64,000 nucleotides of DNA from Acinetobacter sp. ANC 5054 (GTDB taxonomy: Bacteria > Pseudomonadota > Gammaproteobacteria > Pseudomonadales > Moraxellaceae), in assembly GCF_002135295.1 (NCBI RefSeq), contig NZ_NEGG01000009.1, positions 62,001-126,000 of the forward strand, read 5' to 3'. A program made the position numbers and the translations under genes. Below are positions 1 to 9,576 of the stretch, in pieces (positions within the stretch are counted from its first letter, which is position 1; the number at the start of each line of letters is the position of its first letter). A model generated the notes under the pieces. The model was not told the origin of the DNA. It saw nothing but the letters and a program-made list of their open reading frames with translations, and did not search any database.

Positions 1-2
1 AT

Positions 3-1634
3 TTAAGCAACAGTGTCGTAATCCTCTAGATTTACCTGAGCTAAACGCTGTTTTAAATGGCTCAGTGACCAAGGCCATGCAGCAAAATTGCGTCCATTGG
101 CATCAAGGTAATAGCTTTTACATCCCCCACGATTAAATACAGTGGTCTGTAGATGCGTTTGTACTTTCGCATTGTGATAAGCCAATACTTTCGGCTTAAT
201 TTCTAATCGCTGGATTTTATTTTGCTTCATTTTCACCAAGGCATCGACGATATACCCCACTTGGGCCTCGGCAATACCGATGAATGAGTCATAGACCAAA
301 ATATTTGGACCAAGGACCAAGAACGCATTTGGCACTTGGGCAATACTGGTGCCCAAGAAGGCTTCAGGTGAACTGTTTTTCCAAAGTTCAGACAGCAACT
401 GCCCTTGAGCATTTTTGACACGTCGACCAATCGGTGGATGTGACACTTCAAAACCTGTGCCCCAAATAATCACATCCACTTCAAAACGCTCCCCATTGGC
501 AGCAATCACCGTATTACCTTCAATCTCAACCAGACCATGTGGAATCAAATCCACATTGGGTTGTTGCAGCGCTGGATAATAGTTATTGGCAAACAGTAAG
601 CGCTTACAACCAATCGAAAAATTTGGCGTGACTTTTTCGCGCAGGTCATCATTTTGAATTTGTAATTTCAGTAATTGACGTCCCAAATAGTTTATCGGCT
701 CAAGTAAGGTCGGATTACGCAAACCTAAATTTATGCCATTTAAAATTTTTGCGACACTTTTACGCCATGTATCCTGAATTTTGGGGAAACGTGTCATTAA
801 TCCTTTTGCACGATCATTGAGTGGAAAATCCGCTTTTGGCAACACCCAAGGCGCTGTACGTTGAAATACCACCACATTTTTAGCAATAGGCTGTATTTGA
901 GGAATAAATTGGATGGCTGAAGCACCCGTACCGATTACCGCAATGCGCTTGTCGGTTAAATCAAATTGATGATTCCAACGTGCTGAATGGAACATCTCAC
1001 CTTTAAAGCTTTCAATACCTTTAATCTTTGGAATTTGTGGTTCTGTAATTGGCCCTGTTGAGAAAATCACGGTTCGAGCAATGTAGGGACCTCTAGACGT
1101 TTCTAATTGCCATTGCTTCAGATCTTCATTCCATTCTGCATGCTTTAATTCGCAGTTAAATTGAATGTTTGGATATAAGCCTTGCTGCTCAGCCACATCT
1201 TCTAAATAATTTAAAATCTCGGGCTGCTTGGCAAATAAGTGGCTCCATTGATGGCTAGGCGCAAAGGAAAAAGAATACAGTGCAGAAGGCACATCGCAAC
1301 CACACCCTGGATAAGTATTGTCACGCCAAGTTCCGCCAACCCGATTGGCTTTTTCTAACACGATATAGTCGTGGTAGCCCTGCTCATTCATGCGATGTGC
1401 CGCAGCCAAACCCGATATACCCGCACCAATCACAATGGTGTCATAGACCCGAATCTCTTGATTCACTTGGTCTTCTTGAACTTGCTGCGGCTTCGTAGTT
1501 TTATTCGTTTCTGATTTTTTACCTGAACTTCGACCAGTTGCCGCTTTTGCAGTAACTTTAACTTCTTTTGGTTGTGGTTTTTCTTGCTCTAATGCTTTTA
1601 CATCTTCTTCATGCAATTGTGTCGGCATATTCAT
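3..1634 (-). CDS. Flavin-containing monooxygenase, Baeyer-Villiger type
   Basis: A 543-residue FAD/NADPH-dependent monooxygenase. The FAD-binding Rossmann motif GAGISG is at residues 70-75, followed by GGTWRDNTYPG near 100-110. The Baeyer-Villiger signature FxGxxxHxxxW is present as FKGEMFHSARW (210-220), and a second nucleotide motif, GTGASA, follows at 235-240. Such enzymes insert oxygen next to a carbonyl or hydroxylate lipophilic substrates; the substrate cannot be read from sequence. The first ~62 residues are an extra Lys/Glu/Gln-rich tail ahead of the domain, which usually starts close to the N-terminus. It overlaps the SDR gene upstream by 4 bases, so the two are probably translationally coupled. 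Not AlmA, whose N-terminal region differs. The stop codon is only two bases from the window edge, so the gene is complete. Confidence 0.9.
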   Translation of the reverse strand: MNMPTQLHEEDVKALEQEKPQPKEVKVTAKAATGRSSGKKSETNKTTKPQQVQEDQVNQEIRVYDTIVIGAGISGLAAAHRMNEQGYHDYIVLEKANRVGGTWRDNTYPGCGCDVPSALYSFSFAPSHQWSHLFAKQPEILNYLEDVAEQQGLYPNIQFNCELKHAEWNEDLKQWQLETSRGPYIARTVIFSTGPITEPQIPKIKGIESFKGEMFHSARWNHQFDLTDKRIAVIGTGASAIQFIPQIQPIAKNVVVFQRTAPWVLPKADFPLNDRAKGLMTRFPKIQDTWRKSVAKILNGINLGLRNPTLLEPINYLGRQLLKLQIQNDDLREKVTPNFSIGCKRLLFANNYYPALQQPNVDLIPHGLVEIEGNTVIAANGERFEVDVIIWGTGFEVSHPPIGRRVKNAQGQLLSELWKNSSPEAFLGTSIAQVPNAFLVLGPNILVYDSFIGIAEAQVGYIVDALVKMKQNKIQRLEIKPKVLAYHNAKVQTHLQTTVFNRGGCKSYYLDANGRNFAAWPWSLSHLKQRLAQVNLEDYDTVA

Positions 1635-2497
1635 ACATTTGCTCCCGACTTTTTAATATAAGTATTGAATAGTGGATAACCCACGCCCAGTAAGCGTGTA
1701 TACATTTGCGGTGATAAGCGTTTCAACCACCAAAATAGCTTGGCATCGGGTTGAGGAATGGTATACAGCTTGCCTGCGTCTAAATTATCTAAGCTTTGCT
1801 TTGCCACATCATGACTCGTCGTGAATGCATGGTTCATTAACAACTGATCTGCCAGACCCGAATAACGACTGGGCAAACGACCATTTTTCATTATGTTTGT
1901 TGGTACCAACGTTGGGCAAAGTACATTGACGCGAATATTCGCAGAACGTAATTCGGCAGATAGTGTTTCAGACAATGCCAGTACACTTGATTTCGTCACG
2001 TTATACGCCGTCATTTCAGGAGCTGCAGTATATGCTGCCGCTGAAGCCACATTGATAATTGCTCCACCCGATTTATTGCGTTTCAGTTGGGGTACAAAAT
2101 AATGACAGCCATGTATCACTCCCCATAAGTTGACATGCATACACCATTGCCAATCGTCCAAGCTCAATTCATCAAACTTACCTCCGAGACCCACGCCTGC
2201 ATTATTAATCACTAAGGACACAGGATGACCCAAGAGCTGTTCAGCTTGTTCTGCCAGTGCTGCGACTTGTTCAGCATTTCCAACATCACATTGCACAGCA
2301 TATGCCTGCGAAGATGTTAGAGATTGAATTTGATCTACGGTTTCTTGTGCGGCATCGAATTGAATATCGGCGCACACCACCGTTCCACCTCGACGTGCCA
2401 ATTCAAGTGCATAACTGCGTCCAATACCACTGCCCGCACCCGTGACCACGGCATATGCTTGAGAGCTTGGTCGAGACTTTTTCTGAAATAAACCCAT
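1631..2497 (-). CDS. SDR family NAD(P)-dependent oxidoreductase
   Basis: A 288-residue classical short-chain dehydrogenase/reductase. The cofactor motif TGAGSGIG is at residues 19-26, NNAG at 98-101, the catalytic Ser near 152, and YxxxK as Y165-K169. It probably interconverts an alcohol and a ketone or aldehyde. It is the middle gene of a minus-strand trio: 14 bases downstream of the metal hydrolase and overlapping the monooxygenase by 4 bases. A dehydrogenase next to a Baeyer-Villiger enzyme suggests successive oxidation of an alcohol to a ketone and then an ester, which is an inference. The C-terminal ~40 residues, rich in aromatic and basic residues, extend past the core SDR fold. Confidence 0.9.
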   Translation of the reverse strand: MGLFQKKSRPSSQAYAVVTGAGSGIGRSYALELARRGGTVVCADIQFDAAQETVDQIQSLTSSQAYAVQCDVGNAEQVAALAEQAEQLLGHPVSLVINNAGVGLGGKFDELSLDDWQWCMHVNLWGVIHGCHYFVPQLKRNKSGGAIINVASAAAYTAAPEMTAYNVTKSSVLALSETLSAELRSANIRVNVLCPTLVPTNIMKNGRLPSRYSGLADQLLMNHAFTTSHDVAKQSLDNLDAGKLYTIPQPDAKLFWWLKRLSPQMYTRLLGVGYPLFNTYIKKSGANV

Positions 2498-2511
2498 ATT
2501 TATCTTCCTTT

Positions 2512-3468
2512 TTATACTTTTAATGCAGGTGTAAATTCTTTGACAAAATACGGCGTCAACACACCATCCGCAGGGTTCAACAAGGTTTTTTTGTAATACT
2601 CAAGGAAAGCAGAGGTATCGTGGTCATTCGGATGAAAACTAGGACGCAAATAGTCAAATATATGTTTAATGCTGCTGCCATAAACACCATCTTTTAAACC
2701 GAAGATCAACCCCACACTTCGTGGTAGATCTTTCCAATATGCCAAGCTCACTAAGTTTGAAGGCTTGCGATAAAATGGGACAAAGAATGATGCAAATGAA
2801 ATCAACACTAAGATGGTAAAGAGAGCCGGAAAAAAGCCAGCAACGCGTAAGGCATAGTTATTTGAAAGCTTTTGAAACACATCATAGGCAATATCTTTAT
2901 GCTCAGATTCCTCTAACATATGCCACATCCAAATGGCGCGCTGCTTTTCATCTTGTGAGCTAAAAAAAACGTCTTCATGATTCATCATGTATTCAGCAAG
3001 CACTGCTGTAAAATGCTCAATCGCTGCCATTAATGATAATTTCATTGGCTGTGGTAAACGCTCGAATCCATATTCAAAGACATAATGTTCAAGCTTTCTG
3101 AACAGAGAGACTGGTAAACCTTGTAATAGATAAGCATCATTCAATTCCTCATGCATCCGTGAATGAATGGCTTCTTGTCCGATTAATGACGTTACACGTT
3201 GTCTCAATAATGGGTCATCAATAAAATCTCGGTGATAACGCGCGGTATCAATCACCAAATCTTCACCGCGTGTTAGAAAAATCGACAATGAACCAAAGTA
3301 AGCACTCGCCAACTCTGCATTCATATAAAATTTTGGATCAATTTTTTTCGCCTCAAAATTGAACTTCATATGGCGAATAGGAACAACAGCAGATTGTTTT
3401 GCCGCATCAAAAGCTGGACCAGAAAATACGCGCGCTAAGGTTTTTTTAATCGGTTGAAAAGCACTCAT
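2512..3468 (-). CDS. Predicted metal-dependent hydrolase (PF10118 type)
   Basis: A 318-residue protein resembling the PF10118 family of predicted metal-dependent hydrolases. It opens with an IRHMKFNFE-like start, then a helical core with likely metal ligands in GQEAIHSRMHEE, AAIEHFTA and EESEHKDIAYDVF, an E/H pattern like that of di-iron or zinc helical proteins. A hydrophobic stretch near residues 210-232 could anchor it to the membrane. It is first in the minus-strand trio with the SDR and monooxygenase genes. Its activity is not established from sequence; family members often sit beside lipid or sterol oxidation genes. A purine-rich stretch (GAGAAAAAC) precedes the ATG. Confidence 0.8.
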   Translation of the reverse strand: MSAFQPIKKTLARVFSGPAFDAAKQSAVVPIRHMKFNFEAKKIDPKFYMNAELASAYFGSLSIFLTRGEDLVIDTARYHRDFIDDPLLRQRVTSLIGQEAIHSRMHEELNDAYLLQGLPVSLFRKLEHYVFEYGFERLPQPMKLSLMAAIEHFTAVLAEYMMNHEDVFFSSQDEKQRAIWMWHMLEESEHKDIAYDVFQKLSNNYALRVAGFFPALFTILVLISFASFFVPFYRKPSNLVSLAYWKDLPRSVGLIFGLKDGVYGSSIKHIFDYLRPSFHPNDHDTSAFLEYYKKTLLNPADGVLTPYFVKEFTPALKV

Positions 3469-3576
3469 AGTTTTTCTCTCAATGTAGGTGTTTTTCTAGC
3501 CAGACCTCATGTCAAAAATCTAGAAATACACATGTATTGAGCTTCAAACTAAGGGAGATAAAAGCCAAGACCATTA

Positions 3577-3599
3577 GCAAAATCGACCTCTCGATTTGC
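3577..3599. repeat. Inverted repeat upstream of the metal hydrolase trio
   Basis: AAATCGA and TCGATTT face each other across a 4-base CCTC spacer, extended by GC-containing flanks with one bulged base. It lies about 110-130 bases upstream of the metal hydrolase start and downstream of viaA. It could be an operator for the three-gene operon or a weak terminator for viaA. No clear T-run follows on either strand, so the role is open. Confidence 0.35.
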
Positions 3600-3704
3600 A
3601 ATTTTGCTCAATTATTTTCTTTGTTAGACAATCCTGAAAGCAACCATGCTATATAGCTCAAAAGCTTGTCATTACAGGTCATGCGAAGTTTTACTATTTT
3701 TATG

Positions 3705-5150
3705 TTATGGCTGGATTTTATGTACTTCGCCTGTTGCAGATTGATACACCCATTGGTGATCAAACAGACTTTCATCCAAATGATCGAGTCGAAAATTCCC
3801 GATAGCGACGGCATAAAAACCATTGCCCTGTTGTTTCAGTGCCGTGATTTCTTGCATTAAATCCTCGGTTAATTGTCCCATAATAAAATCGGAAATCACC
3901 ACAATATCTGCCTGAGTAAAACTCGGTTGCTGAATCATCTCGACCGCATGTTGCATCGCAGGAATAATATCTGTTCCACCATGAAATGATTGTCCCAAGA
4001 AATGAATCACATCATCCAATGAGCCTTCTTGCTGTAAATTAAGCGCAGTAATATTGGTCGAAAAATTCACAAGGTACATGGCACGTTTTTCACGTAAAGC
4101 TTGGATCGAAAGATATAAACAAATGGCTTTGGAAATGAGTTCAGGTTGCCCATTCATCGAGCCACTGGTATCCAGACAAACCACCATCGGACCTTTTTGT
4201 CCCATACGCTTTTTTGCATGATGCGGATCTTCAATTACACGCCCACTTTGCTGCCCCTGCATATTGAAACTCATTAAATTGGCTTCAAGGAATTTCAAAT
4301 CAAATAAAATCTGCAAGTCAGGATCGGCTAGTAATGCCAGCTCACTGGGCAAAGCAAGACTTAGATCTTGAGCGAGTTTAATCCCCGTAATTTCTTCATG
4401 TGCAGCTTGCTCATGCATTAATACATCGGGTGAAATACTTTGCTGTGCTGACATGCGCTTACGCGGTAAATTTGGCTGTGCACTCCCAATCATGCGACAA
4501 AGTCGTTTCAACTCTTGATCTTGTTCTAAAAAATTTGCCCACTGTTCAAAATGCTGCATATCCTGTTCAGTCAGACGACCTTTGGAATAATCAATAAAGA
4601 TGCCTGTTTCAAAGCCCAAACTGTCATGGTGTTTGGCCATTTTAGACAAAGTCGCAAGAAAATCTTTGATCTCATCTAAAAATGCATCACGCTGTAAACG
4701 TAGCTGTTCAAACTCCCAATGTGCAATGGCTTCAGTCAATTTACGCTGCCATTTTTCTTTTAACAGCACGCTTTGAAGTTGAATACTTTGCGGACTAAAA
4801 GAGCTGCTGTTAGCAGCGTTTTGCCAAAACTCAGTCAGCTCAGGCACACCCAAAGTTTGCATAAAAGCCGTGTAATCGGTACTCAGTTGTTTTAATTGCC
4901 CATAATCAAAGCAGTCTTGAGCTAACCATCCCTCTAGCTGCTGCTGTTCAGTTAAATATGGATGTTGCTGATCTAAATTAGACTTGGCTTGAAACGCCCA
5001 TTCTTGAATTTTCTGATCGAGTTTTCTTGCAACTTTGTCATCAGCCAACCAGTGTTTCAGCGTCGATTGTCCCAACTCATCATACAACTGTGAACTGAGC
5101 TGCTCGATTGCCTGCTGTGTACGCTGCTTGGACGCTTTTAACTGCGACAT
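3705..5150 (-). CDS. viaA: VWA-domain protein, ViaA-like partner of the MoxR ATPase
   Basis: A 481-residue protein with a helical, Gln-rich N-terminal half and a C-terminal von Willebrand factor A domain. The MIDAS metal site is visible as DTSGSMNG near residue 325, with GGTD near 391 and a later DFIMG that fits the third MIDAS loop. It overlaps the upstream AAA+ gene by 13 bases, the arrangement of ravA-viaA in enterobacteria, where the pair acts as a chaperone-like system affecting respiratory complexes and aminoglycoside sensitivity. The symbol is given by family and synteny. Acinetobacter orthologues are little studied, so the substrate is unknown. Confidence 0.85.
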   Translation of the reverse strand: MSQLKASKQRTQQAIEQLSSQLYDELGQSTLKHWLADDKVARKLDQKIQEWAFQAKSNLDQQHPYLTEQQQLEGWLAQDCFDYGQLKQLSTDYTAFMQTLGVPELTEFWQNAANSSSFSPQSIQLQSVLLKEKWQRKLTEAIAHWEFEQLRLQRDAFLDEIKDFLATLSKMAKHHDSLGFETGIFIDYSKGRLTEQDMQHFEQWANFLEQDQELKRLCRMIGSAQPNLPRKRMSAQQSISPDVLMHEQAAHEEITGIKLAQDLSLALPSELALLADPDLQILFDLKFLEANLMSFNMQGQQSGRVIEDPHHAKKRMGQKGPMVVCLDTSGSMNGQPELISKAICLYLSIQALREKRAMYLVNFSTNITALNLQQEGSLDDVIHFLGQSFHGGTDIIPAMQHAVEMIQQPSFTQADIVVISDFIMGQLTEDLMQEITALKQQGNGFYAVAIGNFRLDHLDESLFDHQWVYQSATGEVHKIQP

Positions 5151-6640
5151 AACTGTTCCAAACGGTCACAGTCTTGTCGTTGAAGCTGATAACGCGCCTG
5201 CTGTTGTTGAATGGCATGATGAAGCTTTTCAATTTCCGATTCGGCGACAAATACTGATTTAAAAGATTCTTTTTGTTCTAAGTAACGTGCAGACAAGGTT
5301 TGGGCTTCTTGAGCAAACCGAGCTTTTAATGTCTGTACTTCATGCAAAAGATCATATTTATCCTGTGCGGAAAGTTCAGTCCGCGGACTACCTTTCGTGT
5401 GCTTAATATAAGGTGTCACAACTTCTTCAAGTCCGTAATATCCTCCTTTTAAGGTACAGACACGTGACCCATTAAAATTACACACAATGCCACGAACTTC
5501 TTCCCCAGTTTCATCCAAGGCAAAGAAATCCTTTTTACTGTCCATTTTATCCAATTCAAGATAAAGCAATTTGTCTTTGTAGTGGCGATCCAAATTGGTC
5601 ACTGCACGTAGATAATCCTTACCCTGAATCAGATAACATTCATATACATCGTCGGTATAATAAAAATGATTCAGCACTTTCTGCTCCAGCATATCTTTAT
5701 CGTCAATCAATTGTTCTAAAGACAATCCATCATTGAGTCCTTGTTCTGCCAATATCTCATCAATCTGCTGTGTTACAAATTCAATATCTTCCGCTTGATT
5801 CCATAAGCAATGTTTTAAAATTAAAAGGTCACTCAAAATCACTTGATCTCGATCATTTAAGAAAGCACACGTCTTGACCAAATAAGCAACTCGCTGCCAA
5901 CGGCGGTCAGAAACATACACCACATGATCTTCAAAATTATGAGCAAGACGCGCCTTTAAGGCATCAAAAATTTTTAAGATTGCAATCGGCAATTCCACCT
6001 GATGAATTTGCTCACGCCAATCTGCAAGTTCAGATTTTTTTATTTTTAAACTCGGCTCAACCTGCACAGTGACTTGGGTCGGCTGCGCTTGTAATAAGGC
6101 ATGAAAATTCTGTACTTCAGCAATGGGCGAAACTTCTAACCTTAAAATAAAACGGTCATATAAAGCATCGAGCCCTTGATTCGGTTCTGGAATTTCATTC
6201 GATGCGCTCATCAGTACATTTAATGGCACCTTTTGAATCAACTCACCATTTTTAAAACTACGCTCATTCACCAAGGTTAATAAGGTATTTAAAATGGCTG
6301 GACTGGCTTTCCAAATTTCATCTAAAAATGCAAAGTCTGCACGCGGTAAATAATGTTCTGTTTTACGGATGTATTGATCTTCTTTAAGCGCCTTAATGGA
6401 CACTGGCCCAAAAATTTCTTCAGGCGTACTAAAGCGATTCATTAAATATTCAAAATAGTCATGCACTTCAAATGCTGAAGCGATTCGTCTTGAAATTAAA
6501 CTTTTTGCAGTTCCCGGCAAACCATACAAAAAGGTATTCACCCCTGCTACACCCGCCAGCAGACTTAAAGCAATAATCTGCTCGCGCTCATACATATTTT
6601 TGCTGATTTCAGAAATTAAAGTATTGATCCGAGCTTGCAT
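5138..6640 (-). CDS. ravA: MoxR-family AAA+ ATPase, RavA-like
   Basis: A 500-residue AAA+ ATPase of the MoxR group. From the chosen ATG, Walker A is GLPGTAKS (40-47), Walker B FAFLDE (103-108), and an SASNE sensor region follows. The C-terminal part is long and coiled-coil-like, which is typical of RavA. The reading frame stays open upstream to a TTG at 6688, but the ATG at 6640 begins the conserved N-terminus (MQARINTLISEI) and is preferred, although no good ribosome binding site is seen for either. It is co-transcribed with the overlapping VWA gene, and the two proteins are expected to form a complex. Confidence 0.87.
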   Translation of the reverse strand: MQARINTLISEISKNMYEREQIIALSLLAGVAGVNTFLYGLPGTAKSLISRRIASAFEVHDYFEYLMNRFSTPEEIFGPVSIKALKEDQYIRKTEHYLPRADFAFLDEIWKASPAILNTLLTLVNERSFKNGELIQKVPLNVLMSASNEIPEPNQGLDALYDRFILRLEVSPIAEVQNFHALLQAQPTQVTVQVEPSLKIKKSELADWREQIHQVELPIAILKIFDALKARLAHNFEDHVVYVSDRRWQRVAYLVKTCAFLNDRDQVILSDLLILKHCLWNQAEDIEFVTQQIDEILAEQGLNDGLSLEQLIDDKDMLEQKVLNHFYYTDDVYECYLIQGKDYLRAVTNLDRHYKDKLLYLELDKMDSKKDFFALDETGEEVRGIVCNFNGSRVCTLKGGYYGLEEVVTPYIKHTKGSPRTELSAQDKYDLLHEVQTLKARFAQEAQTLSARYLEQKESFKSVFVAESEIEKLHHAIQQQQARYQLQRQDCDRLEQLCRS

Positions 6641-6805
6641 ATCGCCATCGAGAAAACCGAAAACCAAATTGTAACGCCCAAAACACAATTACGCTGCAAT
6701 TGATCGCAATTTATAACGCATTATCCACAGCATTCAGTGCTTGAACATTTTAATTTCAAGTGATATTACACAGTGATAGCTCTCTCCATTTGACCTTTAT
6801 TTTTT

Positions 6806-7306
6806 ATGTTTAAACTCATTCCCGCACTGATTCGACTGTTAAAACTGGATCGCTTTAAATGGCGACCTTTAACATCTGGCGAAATTACCATGTGCCAAAG
6901 TGTGTTCGGAGATTTGATTAATTATGAACAAGTCAAAGTGATGAACCATCCATTTTTACCTTGGCAAGCATCCAATGTGGTCATGGCGCCCAGTGGTTAT
7001 ATTCATGCACGTAACTTGCTCTATAAAGATGATTACGCCAAAGAAAGTTTAGGTTTTCGCGCACTGTTTATCCATGAAATGGCGCACGTCTATCAATATC
7101 AAAAAAATATCAATGTCTTGGCATTGGGTGCAGTTTTGCAATTTGCCTATTTTATGAGTGCAAAAAAATACAATCCGTATCGCTATCAACTTCAGCCCAA
7201 TAAAGGTTTTTTTGATTACAACATTGAACAGCAAGGCGATATTGCGCGAGATATTTATTTAAAACGGATCGACAATATTATTTTGCAAACTAACGCTTCC
7301 GACTAA
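6806..7306 (+). CDS. Small HExxH-containing protein of unknown function
   Basis: A 166-residue protein with a possible zinc-binding HEMAH motif at residues 90-94, followed by VYQYQKN, and a later NIEQQGDIARD segment (139-149) that could supply a third metal ligand (E141). This layout recalls small single-domain metallopeptidases and proteins sometimes annotated as Vgr-related. There is no signal peptide; a hydrophobic segment (about 103-117) lies between the motif and the C-terminus. It stands alone, divergent from ravA-viaA, with AT-rich flanks and no obvious Shine-Dalgarno sequence. Protease activity is an inference from the motif only. Confidence 0.7.
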   Translation: MFKLIPALIRLLKLDRFKWRPLTSGEITMCQSVFGDLINYEQVKVMNHPFLPWQASNVVMAPSGYIHARNLLYKDDYAKESLGFRALFIHEMAHVYQYQKNINVLALGAVLQFAYFMSAKKYNPYRYQLQPNKGFFDYNIEQQGDIARDIYLKRIDNIILQTNASD

Positions 7307-7702
7307 ATTTCTACTGAATAAAGTGCGACAAGTTCTGTGCGAATGACAGTACGGATCATTGAATAATTATTGAATGTCGAAATCGATCAAAAATACGGTG
7401 TATCGAAATTCTAAAGGTCATTTATGTGTAAATTTTCAGCATTAAAAATTGCTTCGTACACAATATCTCACGCTTCGCTTTGAAAAGCTTGGAATAACTC
7501 TAGTATCTCGCTTAATTTCAGATAAAATAAGCTTACCGAATTTTTTGCCTTGCAAGAAATAGGTTTGATTATCATACGATGATGGTGTTTTGTTTTCGCC
7601 TTTCGGCAGTATTTTCGTGTCTAAATACACTCGCTGAATAAATACAATAATACAAATCAGTGTGTTTAGTGTATTCACCTATAGGAATAGGATTTAGTTG
7701 GA
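7307..7702. other. Intergenic region upstream of nadE
   Basis: About 400 bases without a credible gene. Near the nadE end it holds an inverted pair, TAAATACACT (7622-7631) and AGTGTATTCA (7668-7677), which match at 9 of 10 bases and are centred about 50 bases ahead of the nadE start. Because NAD synthesis genes are often repressor-controlled, this could be an operator, but no known motif is recognised with confidence. The rest is AT-rich and featureless to the eye. Confidence 0.3.
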
Positions 7703-9328
7703 ATGAATAGTTTTAAAATTGCACTTGCCCAGTTCTCTCCGCATATTGGTAACTTAGAATCAAACGCAGCTAAAATGCTTCAACAAGCAAATGCAGCAAA
7801 AGAACAGAACACAGATATTATTGTTTTCCCAGAACTTTCGACTGTTGGCTACCCTGCTGAAGATTTATTACTACGTCCAAGTTTAAACAAACGCACGCAA
7901 CAAGCGTTTGAACAATTGGCGACAATTAAAGATATCGTTTTGGTTTTTGGTTTTGTCAATCAAACTGAAGATGGTCAACGTTATAACTCTGCTGCTGTCA
8001 TGAAAAATGGACAAGTTTTAGGGATCTACAATAAGCAAAATCTACCGAACTACAGTGTATTTGATGAAAAGCGCTATTTCAGCGAAGGCCATCAACATTT
8101 GGTATTTGAATACCTTGGTCACAAATTTGGTGTTTTAATTTGCGAAGATGTTTGGGCACTTCCTACTGTTCAGCAATTGGCTCAGCTTAATGTTGAAACC
8201 GCTTTGGTTTTAAATGCTTCACCTTATGAAGTAGGTAAACCGCAGCACCGTATTGAAACCATGTCTGCATTGACCAAACAATTAAACATGAACTTGGTTT
8301 ACTGTAACCAAGTGGGTGGTCAAGACGATCTTGTATTTGATGGCACAAGCTTTGTGATGAACAATGCAGGTGAAGTCGTTGTTCAAGCACCGAGCTTTGC
8401 TGAAGATGTATTTATTGCAGAATATGATGCTGAACAAAAAGCATTCAAAAAAGGTGCGATTACACCTGTACTTGGCACAATGGCTGAAATCTACCAAAGC
8501 TTAGTGGTTGGTACACGTGATTATATTCAACGTTCAGGTTTCCCTGGTGTCATTCTAGGTTTATCTGGCGGTATTGACTCTGCATTAACTTTGGCGATTG
8601 CTGCTGATGCGATTGGTGCAGATAAAGTCCAAGCCGTTATGATGCCATATACCTATACGGCGCAAATCAGTGTTGAAGATGCCGCTGAACAAGCGAAAAC
8701 CATGGGTGTTACTTTCGGAATTGCCGAAATCAATCCAATCGTAAATGGCTTTATGCAAACGCTGTTCCCATTCTTTGGTGACTCACCTGCGGATGCAACT
8801 GAAGAAAACTTGCAAGCACGCTCACGTGGCACGCTGCTTATGGCGCTTTCAAATAAATTTGGCAACCTTGTGCTTTCTACAGGTAACAAATCTGAACTTT
8901 CTGTAGGTTACTGCACACTATACGGCGACATGGTTGGTGGTTATGCGGTATTGAAAGATGTGTATAAAACCATTGTGTTTGAACTTGCGAAATACCGTAA
9001 CAGCATTGCAGATAAACCGGTTATTCCTGAGCGTGTGATTACTCGTCCACCTTCAGCTGAACTTCGTCCAGATCAAAAAGACCAAGACTCTTTACCTGAG
9101 TACGAAGTACTGGATGCAATCTTGTATGCATACATCGAAGAAGATATGAGCCAAGACGACATTATTGCCAAAGGCTTTGATGCTGAGGTTGTGAAGAAAG
9201 TGATTCGCTTAGTCGACTTAAATGAATACAAACGTCGTCAAGGTGCGATTGGCCCACGTATCAGCTCACGTGCTTATAGCCGTGAACGTCGCTACCCAAT
9301 CGTTAATGGTTGGAAACCTGGCGTTTAA
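7703..9328 (+). CDS. nadE: Glutamine-dependent NAD+ synthetase
   Basis: A 541-residue two-domain enzyme that amidates nicotinic acid adenine dinucleotide to NAD+ using ATP and glutamine. The N-terminal nitrilase-like glutaminase domain carries the Glu-Lys-Cys triad: E44 (FPELS), K111 (NKQNLPNY) and C147 (LICEDVW). The C-terminal synthetase domain has the pyrophosphatase loop SGGIDS at 288-293 and a conserved GNKSELSVGY segment. The start follows AGGATTTAGTTGGA. It is a single-gene unit closed by a strong terminator about 25 bases after the stop. This is the long glutamine-using form rather than the short ammonia-using NadE. Confidence 0.96.
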   Translation: MNSFKIALAQFSPHIGNLESNAAKMLQQANAAKEQNTDIIVFPELSTVGYPAEDLLLRPSLNKRTQQAFEQLATIKDIVLVFGFVNQTEDGQRYNSAAVMKNGQVLGIYNKQNLPNYSVFDEKRYFSEGHQHLVFEYLGHKFGVLICEDVWALPTVQQLAQLNVETALVLNASPYEVGKPQHRIETMSALTKQLNMNLVYCNQVGGQDDLVFDGTSFVMNNAGEVVVQAPSFAEDVFIAEYDAEQKAFKKGAITPVLGTMAEIYQSLVVGTRDYIQRSGFPGVILGLSGGIDSALTLAIAADAIGADKVQAVMMPYTYTAQISVEDAAEQAKTMGVTFGIAEINPIVNGFMQTLFPFFGDSPADATEENLQARSRGTLLMALSNKFGNLVLSTGNKSELSVGYCTLYGDMVGGYAVLKDVYKTIVFELAKYRNSIADKPVIPERVITRPPSAELRPDQKDQDSLPEYEVLDAILYAYIEEDMSQDDIIAKGFDAEVVKKVIRLVDLNEYKRRQGAIGPRISSRAYSRERRYPIVNGWKPGV

Positions 9329-9352
9329 TTTGCCCTAAGCCTATAGAAGTAC

Positions 9353-9384
9353 AAAAAAGCTCAGTCAACGACTGGGCTTTTTTA
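9353..9384 (+). terminator. Rho-independent terminator of nadE
   Basis: AGCTCAGTC and GACTGGGCT form a hairpin with a 3-base loop (one G-U pair) followed by a T-run. Confidence 0.9.
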
Positions 9385-9537
9385 TCAGTAAAATTTAATA
9401 AAAATAGTCAGTTTTGAAAAATACACAAATAAAAACGAAGTTGTTGAGTAGAACTTAAATGAAATAAATTGGAAGATTTTGCAAATATAGTTTTATTAAT
9501 AACGTGAAATGAATTTGCTTTGGAACTTTTCTTGGCA

Positions 9538-9569
9538 CAAAAAAAGAGACCAAGCTGAGAGCTTGGTCT
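9538..9569 (-). terminator. Terminator of tRNA-Met
   Basis: On the minus strand, AGACCAAGC pairs perfectly with GCTTGGTCT and is followed by a run of seven Ts, just beyond the tRNA 3' end. Confidence 0.9.
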
Positions 9570-9576
9570 ATAAAAA

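Noticed and set aside
6721..6730. TTATCCACAG, a perfect DnaA box
   Set aside because: A single box with no cluster, no AT-rich unwinding element and no dnaA-dnaN neighbourhood, so not a replication origin.
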